From CAWGYQ01 sp963817395 (GTDB lineage Bacteria > Acidobacteriota > Vicinamibacteria > Vicinamibacterales > CAVPJW01), in NCBI GenBank assembly GCA_963817395.1, contig CAWFOC010000004.1:496001-560000 (forward strand): 64,000 nt of DNA, given 5' to 3'. Of the stretch, positions 1 to 12,429 are shown one piece after another (the stretch's first letter is position 1; each line of letters starts with the position of its first letter). The position numbers and the translations under genes were made by a program. The notes beneath the pieces are model-generated. The model made no database searches. It was not told where the DNA came from and saw only the letters and a program-made list of their open reading frames with translations.

Positions 1-1746
1 GCGCCGGAACAGGTGCGGGGAGAAGACACGGACGTCCCCGCCGACATTTTCGCGCTCGGCTGCATCCTGGCTGAACTGGTCACGGGAACGCGAGCATTCG
101 CGCGCCCGACGCCCGCGGCGTCGCTTGCGGCCATCCTGTCCGAGCCTCCGCCGGACCTGCGGAGTGTGCCCGCGCTGCCTGTCCCGTACGCTGAGATTGT
201 TTCGCACAGCCTCGAAAAGGATCCGCGCGCACGCTTCCAGTCGGCCGCCGACGTGGCGCTCGCCCTTCGATCGTTGCTCGCCGATCCTGGAGTCGCGACG
301 TCCAGCGCCGCCATCGCCGTTCCTGGTCCGAGGCGTCGCCCGGCCCGGGGCACGCGTTCCCTGGCCGTGCTGCCGTTCGCGTCGAGCGGCACCGATCCCG
401 GCGCCGAGTATCTCGCCGATGGCATCACGGAGAGCGTCATCAACAGCCTGTCGCAGGTTCCGAAGCTGCGTGTCGTCCCACGGAGCCTGGTGTTTCGGTA
501 CAAGGGGCGCGAGGTCGATCCTCGAAGCGTGGCGCTGGCGCTCAACGTTCGAACCCTCGTGACCGGCCGCGTCACCGAACTGGATGGCGTGCTGCACAGT
601 CAGGTGGAGCTGATCGATGCCGACACCGAGTCACAGCTCTGGGGCCACAAGTACCAGCATGCGCTTTCGGACGTCTCCGCCGTGCCCGAGGAGATTGCCG
701 CAGGGATCCGAGAGGCGCTTCGCATGCGGGTCAGTGGAAAAGTCAGGAGCAGGCTGCAGCGGCGTGCGACGGTCAGCGGCACGGCGTACCAGGAGTACAT
801 TCGAGGCCGGTTCCACTGGAACAGGTGGACGCCGCACGACTTCAGGCTGGCGATCCAGCATTTCGAGAAGGCCATCGAGCAGGATCCCGACTTTGCGCTG
901 GCCTATACGGGCCTGAGCGACGCGTATACCTCGATGGGGTATGTACGGGCACCTTCCACCGGAAGTCGCCATGCCTCGCGCAACGGCCGCGGCGACGAGA
1001 GCGCTGGAGCTCGACGACACCCTGGCCGAGGCTCATACGGCGATGGGTATCGGCTACATGATGTACGCGTGGGAGTGGGACAAGGCCGAGCGCGAGTTCC
1101 TGCGCGCCATCGAGCTCAACCCACAGTACGCGGTGACCTACACGCTCTATTCGCTCTTTTACGTGGCGTTCGGACGCTTCGATGAAGCGCTGGCGATGGC
1201 CAAGCACGCCGCGCAGACCGATCCGCTCTCGCCTCTGGCGCAGATGGCGCCGGCCTGGACGCTGTACTTTGCCCGGCGGTTCAGAGAATCGTTGGACTAT
1301 CTGCGGCAGCTGATGAGCGTGAACCCCAACTTTACCGAAGCCCGCAGCCTGCTCATGTTCAACTACGAGCAGCTCGGCGAGTTCGAGCGCGCGGGCGAGG
1401 CCATGATCGACAACGAGCTTTTCGCGAGACTGCCGCCCGACGAGATGCGGGCGCTCGTCAGCACAGCGGCCGCGGGCGGGCATCAGAGCTACTGGGAAGC
1501 GCGGCTTCGGATGCTCGACCTTCCCTGGCCCCAGCGCGCCCCCCTTCGTGACCACCGTCGCCTATGCGGCACTCGGTCGATCCGAGGAGGCGTTTGCCCT
1601 CATTGAGCGTGCGCTGGATACGCACAATGGACAGATGATCTTCCTTGGCGTCGATCCCGGGCTCCGAGCCGCTCCACGGCGATCCGCGCTTCGAGCGGGC
1701 GGTTGCCAGGCTCGGGCTGCCCGTGGCGCTGTCCTCTCGGGCCTAG
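1..1746 (+). CDS. Serine/threonine protein kinase (C-terminal part) with TolB-like and TPR domains, frameshifted
   Basis: The window opens inside a protein kinase catalytic domain: an APE motif stands at the first codons and the DxxxxG helix (DIFALGC) follows, so ATP-binding and catalytic loops lie upstream of the window. After the C-lobe (to about codon 95) comes a linker and a TolB-like segment starting SLAVLPF, followed by tetratricopeptide repeats. The family is a membrane or cytoplasmic signalling kinase whose TPRs bind partners; the substrate is unknown. The coherent protein needs frame changes near 940, 1541 and 1666, each equal to one extra base, and then stops at 1744-1746. The C-terminus (PLHGDPRF motif) matches the usual end of such kinase-TPR proteins. 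Family call firm, exact role unknown. Confidence 0.85.
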
Positions 1747-1892
1747 CCGACAGTCTCTCCTCGCTCCACGTCATCGGCCGCTGACCGCGAGATCGAGCGG
1801 CAGCTTCCTGCATATCGAAGTTCACGAGAGGCGTCTGGCCGGCACCTGGCCGGGATGCCCGGGCCGGCAATCCGAGGTGTAAGCTAACGGGC

Positions 1893-2378
1893 ATGAGGAT
1901 GCGCCTTTCCGCCGGTCTCCTGACCCTGGCAATCGCATGGCACTGGCCGGCTCTCGCGCAGTCCGTCGAGGCCGACATCCGGAGTGTCATCCTCGCGGTC
2001 AACAAGGCCTATGCGCAAAACGATCTGCCGGCCTACTGGTCACACTACGATCCGACGCTGACGCAGTGGTGGCCCGAAGGGCGAGTCGATTTGGCGTCAT
2101 ATCAACGCCAGTGGACCGAGTACATCAACGCGGGCGGACGCGTGCTCGCGGCCGATGTGTCCGATCTCCAGATTCAGATCGACCCGTCAGGTGATGCAGC
2201 CGTCGCCACCTACCGTCTTGCGTATCAGGACCAGGGACGCCGACAAAGGCGAGTCGACCCAGGAGATTCAGGAGAGCGACGTGCTGTTCAGACGCGGAAA
2301 CGCGTCTGGAAGATCGTCCACCTGCACTACTCGAACGTGGCGCACCCAAATAGCGTGTCGTCCTGCGAGGCCCCATGA
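1893..2378 (+). CDS. Exported NTF2-like (SnoaL/DUF4440 type) protein, two compensating frameshifts
   Basis: A signal peptide (positively charged start, hydrophobic core, ALAQ cleavage region) precedes a domain of about 135 residues with the small-cone pattern of NTF2-like proteins: an N-terminal helix that begins with paired acidic residues, a YWSHYDP strand, and a C-terminal WKIVHLHYS strand. Between about 2225 and 2300 the protein reads sensibly only in the +1 frame (RDADKGESTQEIQESDV), after which the original frame resumes, so there are two nearby indels. The stop overlaps the ATG of the downstream flavoenzyme (ATGA), which implies translational coupling and perhaps a shared pathway. Enzymatic or carrier function cannot be told from sequence. 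Confidence 0.7.
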   Translation: MRMRLSAGLLTLAIAWHWPALAQSVEADIRSVILAVNKAYAQNDLPAYWSHYDPTLTQWWPEGRVDLASYQRQWTEYINAGGRVLAADVSDLQIQIDPSGDAAVATYRLAYQDQGRRQRRVDPGDSGERRAVQTRKRVWKIVHLHYSNVAHPNSVSSCEAP

Positions 2379-4319
2379 GCAAACGGGATCGCGATCTGGG
2401 CATGGATCGCGCGATCACACGGCGCGATTTCCTGAACGGTGTGGCCGTCGGCTCTGGTGCCCTCGTGCTTGGCCCCTGGCTCTCCGGGTGCGGCACCGGT
2501 GAAGAGGCGGTGAAGCCGGTCGGCCGGTCCATCGCCGCCGCCGCGCCCACCGAGTACTATCCGCCGGCCCTCACGGGACTTCGTGGCAGCCACGAGGGTT
2601 CCTACACGATCGGCCACGCGCTGAAGGACAGTCAGTATCGGACAGAGGACTATGCCCCTCGGGATACCGGCGAGCGCTACGACCTCATCGTCGTCGGCGG
2701 CGGGATCAGCGGGTTGGCCGCGGCGTGGTTCTATCGCGCGCGCCACGGATACCACGAGCCGCATCCTCGTCATCGACAATCACGACGACTTTGGTGGCCA
2801 TGCGAAACGGAACGAGTTCCGCGCGGGGGGACGCCTGCTGATTGGTTACGGCGGCACGCAGTCGATTCAGAGCCCCGCCAAGTACAGTCGCATCGCCCGT
2901 ACGCTTCTGAACGATCTCGGCATAGACACCAAGCGCTTTTACACAGCGTTCGATCAGAAACTGTACGACACGCTAGGTCTGGGATCGGCCATCTTCTTCG
3001 ATCGCGATGTCTTCGGGCTCGACCATCTGGCCGTCGGTGTTGGCGAGGTGCCGTGGCCCAGGCTGCTCGAGACGGCGCCTGTCGCACCGCAGGTGCGCGC
3101 CGACATCGTGCGGGTCTACACGGAAGGGGCCGATTACCTGCACGGGATGAGCTCGCCGCAGAAAAAGGCGCTCCTGGCCCGGACCAGCTACCAGGACTAC
3201 CTGCTGAAGTACGTCAAGGTCGACCCCGCGACGCTTCCGTTTTTTCAGACCGAGCCGCACGATTTGTACGGCGTCGGCATCGATGCCGTGCCGGCACTCG
3301 ATCTCTGGGCGCTCGGGTATCCGGGCTTCGAGGGGTTGAAGCTCGACCCGGGTCCCGCCCCGGGCATGAGCCGCACGGCGGTGCTCGATCAGGAGGAAGG
3401 AGAGCCGTACATCTTCCATTTTCCGGATGGGAATGCGTCGATCGCCCGTCTCCTGATCCGCTCGCTGATCCCTCCCGCGTTGTCCGGCACCACGATGGAG
3501 GACATCGTCACTGCGAAGCTCGACTACGCGCGGTTGGACGAGGCGTCGTCTCCGGTCAGGGTTCGCTTGAACAGTACAGCCGTGAACGTGCGCCATGTGG
3601 GGCAGGGTGAATCCGGGGTCGAGGTGAGCTACGTGCGAGGCAAGGAGCTGGCGCGCGTGACGGGCGACGCCTGTGTTCTCGCGTGCTGGAACGGTGTCAT
3701 CCCGTACATCTGTCCGGAGGTGCCTGAGGCGCAGAAAGAGGCCTTGGCGTACGGCGTGAAGGTGCCGCTGGTCTACACCAACGTCGCGCTCCGGAACTGG
3801 ACCGCCTTCCACAAACTGGGTGTGCAGAGCATTTCGGCACCCGGCGCCTATCACACCTCGATTTCCCTCGATTTCCCGGTGAGCCTCGGCGACTACACGT
3901 GTTCAAAGTCGCCATCCGAGCCAGTCCTCGTCCACATGATGCGAACGCCTTGCCTTCCGGGCCTGCCCGCACGCGATCAACATCGCGCTGGCCGCGCCGA
4001 ATTGCTGGCGACGACCTTCGAGACCTTCGAGCGCAACATCCGCGACCAACTCGGGCGGATGCTGGCGGGCGGCGGGTTCGATCCCGCGCGAGACATCGAA
4101 GCCGTCACGGTGAACCGCTGGGCGCACGGCTACACCTACGAGTACAACTCGTTGTGGGATCCGGCGTGGCCGGCGGGGAAGAGCCCGTGCGAGATCGCTC
4201 GTCGACGAATCGGCCGGATCGCGATTGCCAACGCAGACGCGGCGGCCTTTGCCTACACCGACGCGGCCATCGATCAAGCTGATCGGGCGGTGACGGAGCT
4301 CACCGCGCAGATATCCTGA
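2375..4319 (+). CDS. Tat-exported FAD-dependent amine oxidoreductase, spermidine dehydrogenase-like
   Basis: The start carries a twin-arginine signal (TRRDFLNG) followed by a hydrophobic stretch, so the folded flavoprotein should be exported to the periplasm. A Rossmann FAD-binding motif (VVGGGISGLAAA) follows near residue 107, then VIDNHDDFGGHAKRNEF, and a C-terminal block NRWAHGYTYEYNSLWDP. This architecture and the N-terminal phrase DRAITRRDFLNG match spermidine dehydrogenase (SpdH) of the amine oxidase superfamily, which oxidises spermidine in the periplasm; substrate here is inferred. About 645 residues after repair of one frame change near 2745 (frame of 2375 to frame of 2652). Start overlaps the preceding NTF2-like gene by 4 bases. 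Converges on alkB with a 3-base gap. Confidence 0.8.
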
Positions 4320-4322
4320 TCG

Positions 4323-4976
4323 TCAGTACTTCCTGAAAGTCAGATTGATCCGGCCCGTGATGTCGAGCGCCGCCGGCGCCGTGCACGCAAGGATCCGTGA
4401 CACGCCGTGATGGCGCAGACGGCTTGGGCCTGCCAGCACGAAGGCGTCGCCGGACGAGAGCAGGACGGGCTTTACCGCGTCCTTCCGCTTCAACCCTCCA
4501 AGGAGAAAGCGCGCGGTGTCGCCGATCGACACGGAGACAATCGGGACCCCCGCCTCGATCGATTCACGGCTCTCGTCACGATCCTGGTGCAGGCCGAGCC
4601 GACCGTCGGCGCTGTAGTGGTTCATCAGGCAGATATCGGGCTCGAATGGGTAACCCACGGCAGTGGCGATGCGGGCGGCGAGCCGCACGAAATCGTGGGG
4701 CACTGGGGGCACCGGCTGCCCGTCGACGTCGGTCCTCCGATCTTCGTACTTGTAGGTCGCGGCATTCCAGTGCCGGCCCAGACACAGCATATCGAGGTGC
4801 ATCATGCCGCCCCCGCGAACGCGCGGCCGGTACGGGCCAGCGGATTCGCTCGCGACCTCGCGGCATCGGATAAGCAACGCCTGCTGCTCCGCAATCGACA
4901 GGAAGTGCACAAGGTGAAAGGCCGCCTCACCGTGCTCGACGATGACCGCCGGCTCGTCGTCGGGCAACAGCCGCAC
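4323..4976 (-). CDS. alkB: AlkB-type 2-oxoglutarate/Fe(II)-dependent DNA/RNA dioxygenase
   Basis: 217 residues, the usual AlkB length. It removes N-alkyl lesions from nucleic acid bases by oxidative demethylation. The signature NHYSADGRLGLHQDRDE provides the iron ligands H130 and D132, the third ligand is H190 in RLRHHGV, and the C-terminal RINLTFR provides the two arginines that bind 2-oxoglutarate and fix the substrate. The start is GTG at 4976; an AAGGAG ribosome site sits in the last codons of the upstream rhodanese-methyltransferase gene, only 4 bases away, so the two are co-translated. No Ada-type operator is evident. Confidence 0.93.
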   Translation of the reverse strand: MRLLPDDEPAVIVEHGEAAFHLVHFLSIAEQQALLIRCREVASESAGPYRPRVRGGGMMHLDMLCLGRHWNAATYKYEDRRTDVDGQPVPPVPHDFVRLAARIATAVGYPFEPDICLMNHYSADGRLGLHQDRDESRESIEAGVPIVSVSIGDTARFLLGGLKRKDAVKPVLLSSGDAFVLAGPSRLRHHGVSRILACTAPAALDITGRINLTFRKY

Positions 4977-4980
4977 CGCG

Positions 4981-5862
4981 TTACTCCTTGATGGCAGCCA
5001 CCGCCGAAATCATTCCGCCATCGTACTCGCCCTCTCGCGATCGCACCACCTGAAGAGGCGCCACGAGCGTGGACAACTCGCCCGGCTCCAGCAGAAAGAT
5101 GCGACGCCGGGGGCCCGGGCGCCCAATCTGATGCACCGTGAACGTCTGGTACAGCAACAGGCCGCCTGGCGCGAGCGCCCGTCTCAACGCGGGAAACAGC
5201 GGGCGATGCAGATAGTTGACGACGAGGATCGCATCGTAGCGGTCGCTTCCGAGGTCGACGTCGCCCTTCTCCAGCTCGATGACATCTGCCTTGATCGGCA
5301 GGCTCAGCTTCGACGCCGTGTCGGCGAGCTCAGACATCTTGTCGGTGTCGGCGTCGATCGCGTGTACGTCGAATCCCGCGGCGGCCAGGAGCAGCGCGTG
5401 GCGCCCGCGGCCGGCCGCGACATCCAGGACGGTTGTTCGGCCGCGCATCAGGTCAGCGTTGTCGAGCAACCACGTAGCCGGTCCGCTCACCTTGGTCGGG
5501 CCAAAGGCTCGGGCGCCGCGCCACCCCGACATGCCGCCTGCGAGATTGAGAATCGCCGGAAACCCTGCACGGGCGAGCCACTCGGCTGCGACCTGGCTCC
5601 GAACGCCATGCTCGCAGTACACGAGCACCGGCGTGAGGTCGCGATCCAGAACGGCCGGCGCGGAGGCGAGAAGCGATAAAGGCAGAAGACGCGATCCCGC
5701 GATGTGCCCGAGCCTCTCGTGCTCCTCGGGCGTGCGAACGTCGAGGATCTGCAGCGCCCCATCGCGGGCGAGCGCTTCGGCCTCGGTCGCGTCGACGTTG
5801 CGGACGGGCGCTCGAGGTTCGCTCACAGATTCCGTATCGGCCATTCGAACGCTTCCGCGCAC
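4981..5862 (-). CDS. Rhodanese domain fused to class I SAM-dependent methyltransferase
   Basis: 293 residues with two domains. Residues about 20-120 form a rhodanese domain with the active-site loop YCEHGVRS (Cys83), which normally carries a persulfide or transfers sulfur. Residues about 140-290 form a methyltransferase of the TehB/SmtA style with motif I VLDVAAGRGRHAL and an acidic motif II (HAIDAD). A fusion of this kind suggests methylation of a sulfur or chalcogen compound, or detoxification, but the substrate is not known. The start may be ATG at 5862 or 5844. It lies 14 bases after guaB and 4 bases before alkB on the same strand, so the three are probably one transcript. Confidence 0.85.
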   Translation of the reverse strand: MRGSVRMADTESVSEPRAPVRNVDATEAEALARDGALQILDVRTPEEHERLGHIAGSRLLPLSLLASAPAVLDRDLTPVLVYCEHGVRSQVAAEWLARAGFPAILNLAGGMSGWRGARAFGPTKVSGPATWLLDNADLMRGRTTVLDVAAGRGRHALLLAAAGFDVHAIDADTDKMSELADTASKLSLPIKADVIELEKGDVDLGSDRYDAILVVNYLHRPLFPALRRALAPGGLLLYQTFTVHQIGRPGPRRRIFLLEPGELSTLVAPLQVVRSREGEYDGGMISAVAAIKE

Positions 5863-5876
5863 TCCGAGAGCGGTTT

Positions 5877-7415
5877 TCAGCGATCGTACGACTCGCGGCG
5901 GCCCGCAGGTGACAGCCTCACCAGGTAGCGTTCGGGGTCTCGCCAGAATAGGTGCCTCAGCTCGGCCAGCGAGGTGGCGCCGCCGTAGCTGATGGACGAG
6001 CAGAGGTGCTTGATCATGTCTTGAAAGACCGAACGCGCCGATCCGCGCGCCGGTACGCTGATCTCGAGCCCTTCGGCACCGAGTGCCTGCAGGTCCACGA
6101 GGTCAGAATCCTCGACGTCGAGACGATCGCGAATTGCCCCGATGGAGGCCATTCCGCGCAACACCTTGAAGGGCACCTGTACGACCTTCTGGGATTCGGG
6201 CAGCAGCACCGACTTGTGGACGATTTCCCCCGGCGCCTCTTCGGTGCCGGCAAAGACGCTCCCGAGCATCACAGAGTCACCGCCGAACAGAAGAGCCTCC
6301 GCGACGCTGCCGTCCCGGCGGACACCTCCGTCGGCGATGAGCGGCACGCGCCCTCCCGCGGCGATGCAGCATTCGACCAGCGCATGCAGCTGGGGGACGC
6401 CGAAGCTGGTGTTGATGCGCGTCGTGCAGCCGCCTCCAGGACCAATGCCCACCTTGACGGCGCTGACGCCGCGCTCGATCAGGAATCGGACTCCTTCGGC
6501 CGTGGCGACATTGCCGGCGATGAGATCGACGTCGCCAAATCGCTGCCGAAACTGCTCGATGGCCTCGGCCATCACGATCGAGTGGCCGTGCGCGATGTCG
6601 ATGGCGATGAGGTCTACTCCAGCCCGAATCAGGTCGGCGGCGCGCTCGAGATAGTCGCCCTTCGCCCCGATTGCTGCGCCCACGCGCAGGCGGCCCAATG
6701 GATCTCGCGTGGCAGCGGGCAGACGCTTCTGCTTCAGGATGTCGCGTGAGGTGACCAGCCCCACGAGCGTGCCGTCGGCGGAGACGAGCGGCAGCTTCTT
6801 CACCTTGGTCTCGATCATCGCGCGCTCGGCCTCGTCGAGGGGCAGCGGGGCGGCCCTGACGACGAGCCGTTCGAGCGGGGTCATGCGGTCGGCAACCGTG
6901 AGTGCCTTGCCGCTCCGCGTGTCGAGGAACCGCACGTCGCGTTCCGTGAGCAGACCCTTGAGCTTCTTCGCCTCGTCCACAACGACGAGCGTGCCGACGC
7001 GGGATCGGGTCATCGCGTCGAGGGCCGTCGCCAGCGTTGCCGAGGGGGCGATGGTGTAGGGATCGGCGATGACCCCGTGCTGCGTCCGCTTCACGATCTC
7101 GACTTCACGCACTTGTGCGTCGATGTCACCGCTCCGGAAGCCGCGGTCGATGATGCCGAGACCGCCTTCTTCCGCCATCACAACGGCCATCGGTGCCCGC
7201 GTCACGGTGTCCATGTTGGCGGACACGATGGGGCGTGCGAGCGTGATGCGAGGTGTCAGACGCGAGCTCAGGTCGATCACCTTCGGGTCGCGTCGCTCGA
7301 CCACGCTGAACTGCGGACGGAACAGAAAGTCGTCGAACGTGCAGCCGCGCACCGCCTCGAGAAGCGCGGCGGCAGAGTTTGCGTCGACGTCGGCGACACG
7401 GGCAGCTGGCTTCAT
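5877..7415 (-). CDS. guaB: IMP dehydrogenase/GMP reductase family protein with CBS pair
   Basis: 512 residues. IMP dehydrogenase makes XMP from IMP with NAD and is the entry step of guanine nucleotide synthesis. Visible elements are the N-terminal FDDFLFRPQ, ANMDTVT, a CBS pair at about 115-225, AIDIAHGHS, the catalytic loop GIGPGGGCTTR with Cys330, and ADGGVRRDG. The segment where IMP dehydrogenases carry the mobile flap with the Arg-Tyr pair reads AIRDRLDVEDSDLVD here, with no Arg-Tyr. That leaves open GMP reductase activity or a divergent dehydrogenase. The family is certain, the reaction is less so. First gene of a likely guaB, rhodanese-methyltransferase, alkB unit. Confidence 0.85.
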   Translation of the reverse strand: MKPAARVADVDANSAAALLEAVRGCTFDDFLFRPQFSVVERRDPKVIDLSSRLTPRITLARPIVSANMDTVTRAPMAVVMAEEGGLGIIDRGFRSGDIDAQVREVEIVKRTQHGVIADPYTIAPSATLATALDAMTRSRVGTLVVVDEAKKLKGLLTERDVRFLDTRSGKALTVADRMTPLERLVVRAAPLPLDEAERAMIETKVKKLPLVSADGTLVGLVTSRDILKQKRLPAATRDPLGRLRVGAAIGAKGDYLERAADLIRAGVDLIAIDIAHGHSIVMAEAIEQFRQRFGDVDLIAGNVATAEGVRFLIERGVSAVKVGIGPGGGCTTRINTSFGVPQLHALVECCIAAGGRVPLIADGGVRRDGSVAEALLFGGDSVMLGSVFAGTEEAPGEIVHKSVLLPESQKVVQVPFKVLRGMASIGAIRDRLDVEDSDLVDLQALGAEGLEISVPARGSARSVFQDMIKHLCSSISYGGATSLAELRHLFWRDPERYLVRLSPAGRRESYDR

Positions 7416-7478
7416 GGATGAATCCTGGCTCTCACGGTAGTGTACAAGCGATGCGCCGGGTTGGCGCAGCTCTTCAGA

Positions 7479-11169
<3,691 letters not shown>

Positions 11170-11170
<1 letters not shown>

Positions 11171-12219
11171 CAGGTCCTTCCCTGGACGTTGCCGCGGCGG
11201 TGCGGGCGGGTAGCGCCCGGCTTCTGGCCGCTGGCCACGAGCACGGTGAACGGGCCGCCGGCGCGCCGCGCGCCCACGCCAACCTTCACGCCTTTCAAGC
11301 CGGCATTCTTCAGGAGCCCTGTCAGATCGCGATCGGAAAATCCGAGCCAGCGGTCGCCAAGCCGTTCGCGAACCCACGTTTCGTTGTGGGTCCGGAGATC
11401 CAGCACCAGGACGCTCCCGCCGGGTCTCGTGACGCGACAGGCTTCCGCCATCACCTGCGCGGGCTCGACCACGTGGTGGAGCGCCTGGGAGAGCAGGGCC
11501 ACGTCCACGGTCTCGCGGGCGAGCGGCAGGCGATCGAGCTCGCCGCGCTTCCAGAGGATGTTGGTGACGTGCCGCCGCGAGGCCAGGGCCTGCGCGCGCG
11601 CGAGCACGGCGGCCGATCGATCGACGGCCACCACGCGACGCGCCCATCGGGCAGCCTCAATGGCGAGATAGCCCTCGCCGCAGCCCAAATCGGCCACGGT
11701 GACGGGCGGGAGCAGCCGCCCGAGAGCCCGTGCCCAGGCGGCCCAACTGCGCCCCGGTACGAGTTGACGCTCCTCGGTGCCGTGCGTCTCGAAGTTCTCC
11801 TTCCGCAGCCGCAGCACCTCCTGCAGCCGGGCGTCATCGGTTCGGACGGCCTCGTCGCCGGCGATCTCACGGAACTCGGTCCGGAGCAGCGCCCAGAGCG
11901 CCGACGGATCTTCGCCGCGCGCCTCGTCCGGGAGCCGGTAATAGGTGTATCCTCCGTCGCGCGACTCCACCACGAGGCCGGCATCACGCAAGAGGCCCAG
12001 ATGACGGGATACGCCCGACTGCGCGAGACCGAGAATGGACGTCAGCTCGGTCACGTTGAAGCGGTCCGCCGTCAGGGCGCGCAGAAGCCGCAGCCGGACG
12101 GGATCGCCGAGCAGCCGGAAGAGCGATGTCGGACACGATATCAACAAATCTACATGAGATGATTTGTATCTGACAACCACCGTTGGATGAGTCGCGTGAA
12201 GCCGGTCGCGAGGCGTCAA
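11170..12219 (-). CDS. ArsR-family winged-helix regulator fused to SAM-dependent methyltransferase
   Basis: An N-terminal ArsR-type winged helix (SLFRLLGDPVRLRLLRAL, recognition helix LAQSGVSRHLGLLRDAG) is followed by a class I methyltransferase with motif I VADLGCGEGYLAIEAA and VTRPGGSVLVLD. No Cys pair of the metal-sensing ArsR type is seen. ArsR-methyltransferase fusions next to methionine-cycle genes are known in other phyla, and a role as SAM or SAH sensor that controls metH is the natural inference. ATG at 12219 is the longest start, but the conserved fold begins just after in-frame TTG codons at 12147 and 12144, so the true start may be there. Its stop overlaps metH. Confidence 0.85.
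12145..12166. promoter_or_regulatory. Inverted repeat at the 5' end of the ArsR-methyltransferase gene
   Basis: Perfect dyad CAAATC, 10-base spacer, GATTTG, in an AT-rich patch that stands out from the high-GC surroundings. It overlaps the probable translation start of the ArsR-type gene, where an autoregulatory operator would be expected. Confidence 0.5.
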
Positions 12220-12259
12220 TGCTGCCGGGAGGCTGAAAGAACGTGCAGCATGACCATGA

Positions 12260-12282
12260 AATCGTGCACGAGATGCACGATT
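12260..12282. promoter_or_regulatory. Perfect 9-bp inverted repeat upstream of glutamine synthetase
   Basis: AATCGTGCA, 5-base spacer CGAGA, TGCACGATT. It lies in the divergent intergenic region, about 57 bases upstream of the predicted -10 box of glnN, in a usual position for an operator. The binding protein is unknown. Confidence 0.5.
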
Positions 12283-12301
12283 CGTGACGACACGACGGCA
12301 C

Positions 12302-12318
12302 GAAACATGTGATGTTTC
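12302..12318. promoter_or_regulatory. Perfect 7-bp inverted repeat upstream of glutamine synthetase
   Basis: GAAACAT, GTG, ATGTTTC. It ends 20 bases before the -35 box proposed for glnN and is separate from the repeat at 12260. It could be an activator or repressor site. Confidence 0.45.
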
Positions 12319-12338
12319 TGCACGTCAAACGGCGTTAT

Positions 12339-12367
12339 TTGCGCAGATTAGACAAGCCGGGCATAAT
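12339..12367 (+). promoter_or_regulatory. Sigma-70-like promoter of glnN
   Basis: TTGCGC at 12339-12344 and CATAAT at 12362-12367 with a 17-base spacer. Predicted transcription begins near 12374, about 55 bases before the glnN start codon. Confidence 0.6.
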
Positions 12368-12429
12368 GCTTCGGGTTGAAACGGCCGGTCAGAACTGTGC
12401 AGACGGGTGTGGGCTGGAGGGAGGACGCG

